From DATJUF01 sp035502655 (GTDB lineage: Bacteria > Desulfobacterota > Binatia > Binatales > Binataceae): a stretch of 21,600 nt of DNA. The notes under the pieces were generated by a model, which did not search any database, was not told where the DNA came from, and saw nothing but the letters and a program-made list of their open reading frames with translations. The stretch covers positions 1 to 21,600 of the forward strand of contig DATJUF010000274.1 in NCBI GenBank assembly GCA_035502655.1, given 5' to 3'. The translations under genes and the position numbers were made by a program. This document shows, in pieces, positions 14,960-21,600 of this stretch (the first letter of the stretch is position 1; every line of letters starts with the position of its first letter).

Positions 14960-14987
14960 GGGCGGATTCGCCGGCCGTTCGCCGCCC
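14960..14987. terminator. Hairpin between convergent DUF1329 and Smr genes
   Basis: GGGCGG and CCGCCC form a 6-bp stem around a 16-base loop in the 117-base convergent gap. It is weaker than the other convergent-gap hairpins and has no T-run. Confidence 0.4.
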
Positions 14988-14998
14988 AGCCCCCCGCG

Positions 14999-15784
14999 TC
15001 AATCCCGCAGTTTCGCCCCACGCATCACCTCGAATTTCGCCCGCCGCCGCTCTCGCCGCAGCAGCACCCACATCGCCCCCGCCCCGCCGTCATAAGCCTG
15101 CGCAGTCGTGAACGCCAGAACGTATCCGCCGATCACCCCGTGCGATAGCCATTGCGCCGCCGCATGTTTCAGGACCGCCTGCCCGCCCGGCGAGCGCAGT
15201 CCGCGCCCATGCACCACCAATACCGCCCGTAAGCCCTTCTGCACCGACTCCACGATAAACTGCGTGAGCTTTTCCTTTGCGTCGGCCTGGTAAAGCCCAT
15301 GCAAATCGATGTGCGCCTGCACCGAAAACTCGCCACGCCTGAGCCGCGTCACCAGCCGCGGATCAAGTCCGGCCCGCATCCCCTCGACATACTCGTCGGA
15401 CTCCGTTAACTCGAACTTGCCCTGCCCCGATACCAGGTCCGAAAGTGCCGCCAGCACCTCCGCATCCTCGCTGATGATTTCGGTCTTATGCTCGGGTGCA
15501 ACCACGATCCGTTCAGCCCGTCCATTCGGCAGCCGCCGCACCCCGGCGAACGCCTGTTGAAACAGCGTTGCCTCGTCCACGATTGGCTCCGCGGCCTTGT
15601 TCAACACCGGACCAGGTATGGACTTCGGCTTGACTATCGGCACCGGCGCGGCCTTCTCTGGCAGGCTCGCCGCACGCTGCTTTAGCATCTGCTTGAGATC
15701 TTTGAACGGTGACGAGAAACCCGCCTTCCCTGCGCCCAATTCCGGATAGCCGGCTTTCGCTGACGGTCTAGGTTTCCTGGCCAT
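14999..15784 (-). CDS. Smr-domain protein
   Basis: 261 residues from ATG 15784; a TTG two codons earlier is not needed. Residues 1-75 are basic and Pro-rich. The C-terminal part (about 155-250) is a complete Smr domain: IDLHGLYQADAKEKL (159-173), VLVVHGRGLRSPGG (188-201) and GGAGAMWVLLR (233-243). Stand-alone Smr proteins of this size resemble the E. coli SmrA/SmrB type. SmrB is an endonuclease that cleaves mRNA at collided ribosomes, acting through its LHG and HGxG residues; other Smr domains nick DNA. The conserved middle (EYVEGMRAGLDPRLVTRLRRGEF) is typical of the proteobacterial subfamily. A 7-bp stem lies just before the start. Cytoplasmic. The nuclease role is inferred from the family. 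Confidence 0.88.
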   Translation of the reverse strand: MARKPRPSAKAGYPELGAGKAGFSSPFKDLKQMLKQRAASLPEKAAPVPIVKPKSIPGPVLNKAAEPIVDEATLFQQAFAGVRRLPNGRAERIVVAPEHKTEIISEDAEVLAALSDLVSGQGKFELTESDEYVEGMRAGLDPRLVTRLRRGEFSVQAHIDLHGLYQADAKEKLTQFIVESVQKGLRAVLVVHGRGLRSPGGQAVLKHAAAQWLSHGVIGGYVLAFTTAQAYDGGAGAMWVLLRRERRRAKFEVMRGAKLRD

Positions 15785-16027
15785 GTGCAAACCGCATTGG
15801 CCTCACTTGCCGAGGCCATGCCGGTGACGTAGCCCTCGCTCATGAGAGCGTGCAGGCGCGACTCTCAGAGTATCCGCTTATGACTCTGAGGCTGCGAGTA
15901 TCTCTAAGCATCTGAGTCCCCGCACGAAAGTCGCGCCATGCAAGTTTTACAGCTTAAGGCTCCGGCCACCCGCGCGCTCACTATTACCCGCCGCCACCGC
16001 CGACGCTAGCCCCGATCATCACAATTA
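15785..16027. promoter_or_regulatory. Divergent region with three inverted repeats (Smr / uracil-DNA glycosylase)
   Basis: This region separates the divergent Smr and glycosylase genes. It carries a 7-bp stem TGGCCTC/GAGGCCA (15798-15818) 13 bases before the Smr start, a CGCTC-ATGA-GAGCG hairpin near 15837-15850, and an 8-bp inverted repeat CTCAGAGT/ACTCTGAG (15864-15871, 15883-15890) with an 11-base spacer, the size of a dimeric repressor site. None matches the LexA CTGT-ACAG pattern. Confidence 0.45.
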
Positions 16028-16065
16028 TTGGCGATTTCGCGGGCTTATCCACATAATCTATCATC
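16028..16065 (+). promoter_or_regulatory. Promoter for a leaderless glycosylase mRNA
   Basis: TTGGCG (16028-16033), an 18-base spacer and CATAAT (16052-16057) form a plausible sigma-70 promoter. The start codon lies only eight bases after the -10. There is no ribosome binding site before the ATG, and an in-frame TAA at 16054-16056 rules out an earlier start. Transcription would begin at or next to the ATG. Confidence 0.5.
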
Positions 16066-16824
16066 ATGCCCGCCCGTCGCCGACAGGATGCCGCTCCAGC
16101 CCCCGCCGCTAACGCCCCATCCATCGCCCCGTCTCCGCCGATTCCGCCGTTAGCTGGCTCCGCTCCAGCCGCCGGTTCCATCGACGCCACTCTCCTCGGC
16201 TTCCACGCCGAAGTGGCCACCTGCCGCGTATGCGCCTCGATCGGCCCCTGGCGCAAATTTCCTCTCGGACGCCGCGGCACCGCGCGTTACCGCCTGATGG
16301 TCCTCGGTGAGGCGCCCGGCCGCGTCTCGCTCGAAAACGGCCGCCCCTTCTCCAATCCGCGCAATCTTACCGTTCGCAACGCCTTCGCTCAGGCCATCGC
16401 CCCGTTGACGCTCGCGCCCGAAGACCTGCTCTACTTTAGCGATACCGTAAAATGCTGGCCGGCTTCGCCCAGCGGCGCGAATCGCTCGCCCAGCGCTGCC
16501 GAAAACGCCACTTGCGTCAGCCGTCATCTGCTGCGCGAACTCGCGATAGTTCAGCCACGTGCGGTTTTCGCCATCGGCGCGCGCGCCGCCGCGGCTATCC
16601 TCGGACGTCCGGTCAAAATGCTCGATCTTCACGGCGCCTGGCTCACGGCCGCTTCCGGCCTGCGCGTGCTGCCCCTGATGCATCCCTCGACCATCAATAT
16701 CGCTGGGATGCGCAAGGTGGGCATCCGTTCCCTTTCCGATTACGAAACGCGCCTTGCCGGTCTTTTCCGTGCCGAACTTGCTCCCGTACTTGCGCAGATC
16801 CACTCGGGCGCGTTCTATAAATAG
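16066..16824 (+). CDS. Uracil-DNA glycosylase, family-4-like (iron-sulfur)
   Basis: 252 residues; the first 35 are Ala/Pro-rich. Four cysteines are placed as in iron-sulfur family 4 enzymes: Cys53 and Cys56 (CRVC), Cys130 (TVKCWP) and Cys150 (ATCVSR). Motif A is GEAPG (81-85) and motif B is MHPSTIN with His206. The enzyme should remove uracil from DNA, starting base excision repair in the cytoplasm. In classical family 4 enzymes the first motif runs GExPGxxED then GRPFVGxAG; here it reads RVSLENGRPFSNP, so the acidic position differs and the Gly-rich turn is missing. It may be a divergent member with altered base preference. The stop is followed by the AsmA-like gene after 57 bases. The start is fixed by an upstream stop codon and lacks a ribosome binding site. 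Confidence 0.85.
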   Translation: MPARRRQDAAPAPAANAPSIAPSPPIPPLAGSAPAAGSIDATLLGFHAEVATCRVCASIGPWRKFPLGRRGTARYRLMVLGEAPGRVSLENGRPFSNPRNLTVRNAFAQAIAPLTLAPEDLLYFSDTVKCWPASPSGANRSPSAAENATCVSRHLLRELAIVQPRAVFAIGARAAAAILGRPVKMLDLHGAWLTAASGLRVLPLMHPSTINIAGMRKVGIRSLSDYETRLAGLFRAELAPVLAQIHSGAFYK

Positions 16825-16881
16825 GGTTGCGATTCCATAATGTGCGAGTCGGCTGCTCTAAAAAATTAAGCTGGGAGGCGC

Positions 16882-19428
16882 TTGCGCGAAGGAGCGATTT
16901 TTAACTGGATGCGCAGGACTCTCATCATTGCCGGCAGCTTCCTCGGCCTCGCCATCGTGATCCTCGGCGGACTGCTCGGATGGGCCGTCCTTAACCTCAA
17001 TTCCATCATTCAGTCACGCCGCGATTATATTCTCAGCCGCATTAGCGACGCGGCGGGCCGCCCTGTCACTGTCAAAACCATCAAGGCCAGCCTCGGCTGG
17101 GGCGTGATGATCGACCTCAACACCGTCCAGGTCGCCGGCGATCCCCGCTTCTCACCGCTTCCTCTGCTTCAGGCGCATGACATCTATCTCAAGGTCGAAT
17201 TCATCCCGCTGTTGTTCCACAAGGCCCGCATTACCGAACTCAACATCACCCAGCCGGTCCTCCACCTGATTCGCAATCGCGACGGCGACCTCAATCTCGC
17301 CACCCTCGCCCGCCATCGCGCGCATCACGCCGAGCAGCTATCGAAGCCCGGTCAAGCGGCGCGGGCGAATCAAGCCCCGTTCACGCTCCCCAACAGCAAT
17401 TCGCTTGCCCTTGCGCCTTCTTTTAATCCCAATTCCGTTGCCGCCATTTCGATTCACAAGTTCACGCTCACCGATGGCGAGATTGACTATCTCGACCAGT
17501 CCGTGCCCGCAGCGACACCAGTCCAGTTCCAGGACCTCCAGGTCACCGTCGCGAATTTTTCCTTCGCCTCGCGCTTCGAGGTTGATCTGAGTATGGCCGC
17601 CTTTGGCGATCAGAAGAATTTCGTTCTCGAGGGCAATATCGGTCCGATAATCACCGCCGCCGGCCTCGACCTCAACGCTATCCCGCTCAGCTTTACCGCG
17701 AGCGCCGGTCCGCTGACCTTGGCCCAGTTGCGATCCATCCCGGCGCTCGCCCATTTGTTCCCGCCGCCAATTACGATTAAAGGCCCCCTCAACGCCACGG
17801 CTACCGCGGCCGGCACAGTTGACGCGATCAAGTTCACCGCCAACTCCAGCCTTACCTCCAATGAAGTCGCCTGGCAGCCGTCCTTCACCAAGCCCGCCGG
17901 CCTCGCGATGGTGCTCGCGGCCACCGGCACGCATCAGGCCAGTGAGCTGACATTAGATTCCTTCAATCTGAGACTCGCGAGCCTCAACGCCGCTCTGACT
18001 CACGTCGCAATCGCGCCGCATCAGCTTAAGGCCAGCCTTTCCACTAACGGCTTTTCTATCGCCCAGCTCGCCGGACTCGTTCCAGCCGTTGCCAAATATC
18101 GCCCATCCGGTACAGCCACGCTTCATGGCGCCGTCGCTATCGCCGCCCATCAGCGCCCCATCTTCAACGGCGCCGCTATCCTTTCTGGCGCCGCTCTATC
18201 GATTCCCGAGGCGCGCGGCGGCGCCGCGCAAATCACTCAGCTAAACGGGACGATTAGGCTTAACGGCAACACCGCCAGAATCGGACCCCTGGCCTTTAAC
18301 CTCGGCTCCGCCCACGCACGCCTCGAGGCCGAGGCCCAATCGCTTGAGCCGCCGCGCCTCAATTTCAAATTCAGCGCCGATAAGCTGATACTCGCCGATC
18401 TGATTCCCTCGCGCCAAAACAACTCGCAGGACCATGGCCCCGAGTATCTGCAGGATCTCACCGCCACCGGCACCGCCGATTTCAACTCTCTCAGCCCAGC
18501 GGCGGGAACCGGCCCAGCTAAGCCTGCGAGCGCCAGCGTCAATCTCACCACGGCAGCCGGCTTGGTCGATAATCTGCCTTTCACCAATCTCGCGCTCGCC
18601 ACCGTCTATAGCGGTGACCGCGTTACTATCAATTCGCTGACGCTCAATTCCTGCGACGGCGCGATTAGCGCGAACGGCGCCGCCACGCTCGGCGAGGTTC
18701 CAGGCTTCGACCTCAATCTTTCAACCAGCGGCCTGAATCTCCAGAAGGCCCTCACGGCAGTGAAGGCCAAGGCCGCCAACACAATCCGCGGCACGCTCAC
18801 CGGCAATGTTCAAATAAGCGGCCGCGGCACCGATTTCGCCCGCGTACGCCCGACCCTGCGCGGCCACGGCAAGGCCCAGGTTACCGGCGCCAAACTGGTT
18901 GGCGTCAACGTCGCCGCCCAGGCCTTGCGCAAGATCGATAACCTGCCCGCGATCGGCGTGTTGGTCCCCGGCAGCGTCATCGCCAACCATCCGGAATTGT
19001 TTAAGTCGCCCGATACCGATATCCAGTCGGCTAGCCTCACCTTCGTCATCAACGGCGCACGGCTCAGCACCAATGATTTCTTCGCCCAGGCGATTGACTA
19101 TTCTGCCACCGCCTCCGGATGGTTCGACCTCGACAAAGACCTGAGCATGAACTCCCAAATCTTTCTCTCGCGGCCGTTCAGCAACGAGCTTATCGCTGCG
19201 CGCAAAAACATCGTCTTTCTCACCGATCGCAGCGGCCAGGTAGTTATTCCATTACGCATCACCGGCCGCCTGCCCCATCCCCAGGTATTACCCAACATTG
19301 ATATTCTGGCACAGCGCGCCGCCAGTCATGCGGTGCAGAACAAGCTCGGCAGCTTGATTGATAAAGGCGGAAAAGGCCTTGGCGGCCTCTTCAAGCACGG
19401 CAACCCCCTCCACGGCCTCTTCCAGTAA
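16882..19428 (+). CDS. AsmA-family protein (inner-membrane anchored, periplasmic)
   Basis: 848 residues if translation starts at the TTG at 16882, three bases after GGGAGG. An ATG at 16909 (MRRTLIIAG) would remove nine residues but has a poorly spaced site. One membrane helix at about residues 13-35 is followed by a very long, beta-rich, low-cysteine region. The start of the mature part (DAAGRPVTVKTIKASLGWG, then LLQAHDIYLKVEFIPLL) is the AsmA N-terminal domain. The end (SRPFSNELI, VVIPLRITGRLPHPQVLPN, IDIL) is the AsmA-like C-terminal domain. AsmA-like proteins span the periplasm as beta-groove structures that move phospholipids to the outer membrane. No partner gene is next to it except the glycosylase upstream. 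It ends 38 bases inside the convergent endonuclease frame. Family sure; lipid role inferred. Confidence 0.88.
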   Translation: MREGAIFNWMRRTLIIAGSFLGLAIVILGGLLGWAVLNLNSIIQSRRDYILSRISDAAGRPVTVKTIKASLGWGVMIDLNTVQVAGDPRFSPLPLLQAHDIYLKVEFIPLLFHKARITELNITQPVLHLIRNRDGDLNLATLARHRAHHAEQLSKPGQAARANQAPFTLPNSNSLALAPSFNPNSVAAISIHKFTLTDGEIDYLDQSVPAATPVQFQDLQVTVANFSFASRFEVDLSMAAFGDQKNFVLEGNIGPIITAAGLDLNAIPLSFTASAGPLTLAQLRSIPALAHLFPPPITIKGPLNATATAAGTVDAIKFTANSSLTSNEVAWQPSFTKPAGLAMVLAATGTHQASELTLDSFNLRLASLNAALTHVAIAPHQLKASLSTNGFSIAQLAGLVPAVAKYRPSGTATLHGAVAIAAHQRPIFNGAAILSGAALSIPEARGGAAQITQLNGTIRLNGNTARIGPLAFNLGSAHARLEAEAQSLEPPRLNFKFSADKLILADLIPSRQNNSQDHGPEYLQDLTATGTADFNSLSPAAGTGPAKPASASVNLTTAAGLVDNLPFTNLALATVYSGDRVTINSLTLNSCDGAISANGAATLGEVPGFDLNLSTSGLNLQKALTAVKAKAANTIRGTLTGNVQISGRGTDFARVRPTLRGHGKAQVTGAKLVGVNVAAQALRKIDNLPAIGVLVPGSVIANHPELFKSPDTDIQSASLTFVINGARLSTNDFFAQAIDYSATASGWFDLDKDLSMNSQIFLSRPFSNELIAARKNIVFLTDRSGQVVIPLRITGRLPHPQVLPNIDILAQRAASHAVQNKLGSLIDKGGKGLGGLFKHGNPLHGLFQ

Positions 19429-20149
19429 CCCCCCTTTTTCCACCGGATGCCTGGAGCCTTTTTTTTGGACGAACCGTTCTAGCCGCGTTCGACGTTAAAG
19501 GTTTTTCGCTCTGGACAGAACTGCTGCGGGCTTTCGCGCTTGCTTGCAATTCGAGTCGGTAGACCCAATTCTGCCGAAGTTTAGTGATGCCCTGTTTGTG
19601 GAGTGTTGATGTACGAGTACCGAGTCTGCCACGTGAATTATTCCGAAAATCAGCTTCTGTGACATGTCCCAGATATACTTCAGTAAACGTCATCGGCTTG
19701 CGCTCACGGGCGGGCTCCGTCTCGGAGTCGATCTGATAGACAAAACTGCACATCCATTGATCGCGCGCTCCGTGAGTATCAACCGCGCCGCCCGGTTTCC
19801 GAGTGCTCTTGATCTCGATTCCTTCCGTTCCAGCCTTGACCGAATTATTCGGATAGATGCCCCTGACGATCAGGTCGGGATGTCCATTGAAATGACTGTT
19901 TTCGATTAAGGCGCGCGAATGTTTCGCTAAACTGGCAGTCAGCATGTCGGAGAGCATCCCAGACATATTTGCCGGTCGAAGCATATCATCCATGCGGGCG
20001 AGTCCTTTAGAAACAAGCAATTCGTTCACATCAAAAAGAAAGTCGTAAACGTCCTGCATGGCGAGCGCAAAGTCCTCAAGGCGCAGTTCGTAGGGGAGTA
20101 ATGCCTTTCGATTGAACTTATCCCGGTCGACTGTTTTGCGCTCCGCCAC
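19391..20149 (-). CDS. Type II restriction endonuclease, PD-(D/E)XK type
   Basis: 252 residues from a GTG start overlapping the methyltransferase end by 32 bases. The catalytic core is visible: PD at 91-92 (HPDLIVRG) and EIK at 112-114 (GIEIKSTRKPGG), a spacing normal for PD-(D/E)XK nucleases. After it comes THGARDQWMCSFVYQID, a plausible continuation of the core. No family or recognition site can be named. The adjacent upstream gene is a DNA methyltransferase, so this is the cleaving half of a restriction-modification pair; its expression after the methyltransferase fits the need for prior protection. The last 45 residues are basic and Gly-rich and the frame runs 38 bases into the AsmA gene. 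The real C-terminus may have been shorter, with this tail an effect of a changed 3' junction. Confidence 0.78.
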   Translation of the reverse strand: MAERKTVDRDKFNRKALLPYELRLEDFALAMQDVYDFLFDVNELLVSKGLARMDDMLRPANMSGMLSDMLTASLAKHSRALIENSHFNGHPDLIVRGIYPNNSVKAGTEGIEIKSTRKPGGAVDTHGARDQWMCSFVYQIDSETEPARERKPMTFTEVYLGHVTEADFRNNSRGRLGTRTSTLHKQGITKLRQNWVYRLELQASAKARSSSVQSEKPLTSNAARTVRPKKRLQASGGKRGVTGRGRGGGCRA

Positions 20150-21056
20150 GAGGCAGGTTCATGGCCGGAAAGGTCGGTTGAAGTCCATTTGCGGCGCTCA
20201 GGTTCGCTAGTCGGGGGATAGCCTGTTCGGCCAGCCGGAAGTACTGAGAGTCGATCTCAAGGCCGGCGCTTTCGTATCCCACCGCTAAGGCTGCCGCAAT
20301 CGTAGCGCCAGCGCCCATGAAAGGATCGAGTACGATTCCCAAACCAAGTGGCAGAGAGGCCCGGACAATTTGCCGCATGAAGCGCTGAGGCTTCAATGAA
20401 GGATGCGGCCCTATTTCTCTCTCATCAGCCCGCGTGGGTGATGATTGAATGACGTCGCTGAATGGCTGGTCTGCCGATATCCTTCGAAGGCCCCCTGTCT
20501 TCCATTTTCTTAGATTGTCCTGAACGCGGCCTTCACAGGGCTTTCTAAACAGTCCCCACGGTTCCCAACCCGAACGCGGCATGACCGTAACCTGATCGAA
20601 CTCGGCATGGGCATTCTTCGGCCTATCGCCGCCGCGCAAAGTTTGAACGAGCCGAATGATCTCGCCGCGCTTTTCAAAGCCAGCATCAATTAGCGGGAGG
20701 TAGACGAAGTGCGAAAGAAGCGGATTCGTCGCAATCAGAACGTGGCCGCCAGGTACGAGAATGCGGATTGCACATTTCGCGAAGCGAGTGAAGAAGGCTT
20801 TTAACGCCGAATGGTCGGTCGCGTCTAACACGGTAAAACGGGGGAGCGGACCTCGCTTAACGCCGTCAAAAGTAGGAGGAATGCGCCAGACTCCGCCCCG
20901 GCCAATCCGCAATTTGCGCATCTCTATATCGGTATATTCCTTCAGCCCATAGGGCGGATCGGTAACGATTGCATGAATCGAGTTCGGTTCTCGCTCCGCC
21001 ATCCACTCGAAAGCGTCACAACATTCGATGAGATATTGCGAGAAACGGGAAGTCAA
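20118..21056 (-). CDS. Type II DNA methyltransferase, beta class (DPPY then FxGxG order)
   Basis: 312 residues from a TTG at 21056, eight bases after AGGGG; this start puts the first family strand (SRFSQYLIECCDAFEWM) at the N-terminus, as usual. The frame is open to another TTG at 21158 without a good site. Motif IV is TDPPYG (DPPY at about 33-36). A variable target-recognition part follows, then HPSLKP (about 218-223) and the S-adenosylmethionine site DPFMGAGAT (about 244-252) with ESAGLEID. The order makes it a beta-class amino-methyltransferase; DPPY favours N6-adenine but N4-cytosine is possible. It protects host DNA from the endonuclease encoded immediately downstream. The endonuclease start overlaps its end. 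The recognition sequence cannot be predicted. Confidence 0.87.
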   Translation of the reverse strand: MTSRFSQYLIECCDAFEWMAEREPNSIHAIVTDPPYGLKEYTDIEMRKLRIGRGGVWRIPPTFDGVKRGPLPRFTVLDATDHSALKAFFTRFAKCAIRILVPGGHVLIATNPLLSHFVYLPLIDAGFEKRGEIIRLVQTLRGGDRPKNAHAEFDQVTVMPRSGWEPWGLFRKPCEGRVQDNLRKWKTGGLRRISADQPFSDVIQSSPTRADEREIGPHPSLKPQRFMRQIVRASLPLGLGIVLDPFMGAGATIAAALAVGYESAGLEIDSQYFRLAEQAIPRLANLSAANGLQPTFPAMNLPRGGAQNSRPG

Positions 21057-21168
21057 AATCGTATCCCCTGAACCGGCTGGTTTCGATGGGCTGCCGTAGT
21101 TTTCCTCCTCATTATTCTTGATGATTCCTAAGGTGGACCTGCGGGACCTACTGGTCAACTGGCATATT

Positions 21169-21425
21169 CTATCGCTCTAACTGGAAGATCTTGACGCCCG
21201 CCACCCATAATCGGATTCCCCCTGCCACAACGACACGCAGTATGGCGACGAACCCAGATAGTCCTGCACCGCCTTCTTCAGACCTTCGACCCTATCCCAT
21301 GGATCACCCGCACCTCTGTACGATTCGTCAGGCAGGCCTGATCAAAGAATTCATCGCGCCTCGGTCCGCATTCCGACTAAATTCAGCTCCGGCTGATCAC
21401 TTACCACCTTTTTAATAGCGTCCAT
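21169..21425 (-). pseudogene. Decayed Smr domain, like the C-terminus of MutS2
   Basis: Three or four short frames on the minus strand join into one Smr domain. From the ATG at 21425: QPELNLVGMRTEAR, then a TGA at 21351. In a second frame: RDEFFDQACLTNRTEV and VRVIHGIGSKV, then a TGA at 21278. In a third: LKKAVQDYLGSS. In a fourth: GVKIFQLER, ending at TAG 21169-21171. The order (LNLxGxRxxEA, VRxIHGxGxxxL, KKAVxxYL, GxVKxxxL) is that of MutS2 Smr domains. At least three indels separate the pieces, so no functional product is possible. MutS2 acts in DNA recombination control and ribosome rescue. The body of MutS2 is not visible immediately upstream, so this may be a detached tail. Confidence 0.7.
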
Positions 21426-21600
21426 CTGAAGACACGGGTAAGAAACTTAGTCCATAACGCGACGGGATTGCGATTGTCTTTCGGCCAGCCATCATAGGCG
21501 AAACGTTCGACGAAAGGCGTGAGCCGATCGTCGAACGTTTCTCACTCGTATTCCTTCTTGCATTCGCTATCGCGGCCGCCGCGCCCAATGGCAATGATTT
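21401..21600 (-). pseudogene. Unrecognised coding-like frame with an in-frame TGA, open at the window edge
   Basis: One minus-strand frame runs in from the right edge with coding character. It reads IIAIGRGGRDSECKKEYE, a TGA at 21542-21544, then ETFDDRLTPFVERF, then AYDGWPKDNRNPV and ALWTKFLTRVFRW, to a TAA at 21401-21403. The mix of charged, aromatic and Pro residues is unlike the flanking shadow frames. No in-frame start follows the TGA, so it is either the tail of a broken gene or two decayed pieces. No family is recognised. It overlaps the start of the Smr remnant by 25 bases. Confidence 0.4.
21500..21541. repeat. 14-bp perfect inverted repeat with GTGA-loop inner stem
   Basis: GAAACGTTCGACGA (21500-21513) and TCGTCGAACGTTTC (21528-21541) are exact reverse complements. 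The 14-base centre contains GGC-GTGA-GCC, so as RNA it would fold into one long hairpin with a GNRA-type loop. It lies within the decayed coding frame near the right edge and is the longest perfect inverted repeat I saw in the window. Confidence 0.75.

Noticed and set aside
17338..17934. Long minus-strand frame inside the AsmA-like gene, and the similar one at 16150-16803 inside the glycosylase
   Set aside because: Both are complementary-strand shadows with low-complexity Gly/Arg/Glu composition; the plus-strand genes have clear family motifs.
1..21600. CRISPR arrays, tRNA or rRNA genes, IS elements
   Set aside because: No regularly spaced repeats, no T-loop-like GGTTCGAATCC with a matching acceptor stem, and no transposase motifs were seen.

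Overview
This is a stretch of chromosome, roughly 55-60% GC by eye, from a Gram-negative bacterium with an outer membrane. The evidence is an RND-type exporter, a DUF1329 protein, an OmpA-type lipoprotein, an AsmA-type protein, a periplasmic lytic transglycosylase and several Sec or lipoprotein signals. Taxonomy cannot be fixed from the window; a soil or sediment proteobacterium, Desulfobacterota or Binatota-like lineage would fit. Most genes are single or in pairs, separated by perfect hairpins where transcription converges.

Layout. 1-2008 (+): the C-terminal end of an MMPL/RND exporter, then a two-domain VOC protein with a repetitive N-terminal linker. 2130-4741 (-): a two-gene operon of a coiled-coil protein followed by an ExeA-like AAA ATPase with one membrane segment and a TPR-like tail. 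4957-8143 (+): a secreted lytic transglycosylase and a secreted phosphoesterase. 7983-9941 (-): an eroded phage tail module with DUF1833, a frameshifted NlpC/P60 endopeptidase, a small lipoprotein and the N-terminus of a J-type tail-tip protein. 10170-11997 (+): an OmpA-domain lipoprotein and a SatP/GPR1-type acetate/succinate transporter. 12195-13255 (-): a manganese efflux unit with a promoter, a yybP-ykoY manganese riboswitch, a small glycine-rich ORF and mntP. 13544-14881 (+): DUF1329. 14999-15784 (-): an Smr-domain protein. 16066-19428 (+): a family-4-like uracil-DNA glycosylase and an AsmA-like protein. 19391-21056 (-): a type II restriction-modification pair. 21169-21600 (-): decayed coding sequence, including a frameshifted Smr domain like the C-terminus of MutS2.

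Themes. The core genes serve envelope transport and maintenance (RND, DUF1329, AsmA, OmpA, lytic transglycosylase) plus metal and carboxylate transport. The accessory insertions (phage tail and restriction-modification flank) are where the broken reading frames concentrate. The best-supported regulatory element is the manganese riboswitch. Its predicted promoter places the transcription start at the first base of the aptamer, and it controls mntP together with an uncharacterised upstream ORF.

No CRISPR array, tRNA, rRNA or intact insertion sequence was seen. No clearly novel multi-gene system can be claimed. The strongest candidates for a second look are the riboswitch-linked small ORF, the coiled-coil/ExeA operon without secretion genes, and the decayed Smr domain beside the restriction-modification genes.
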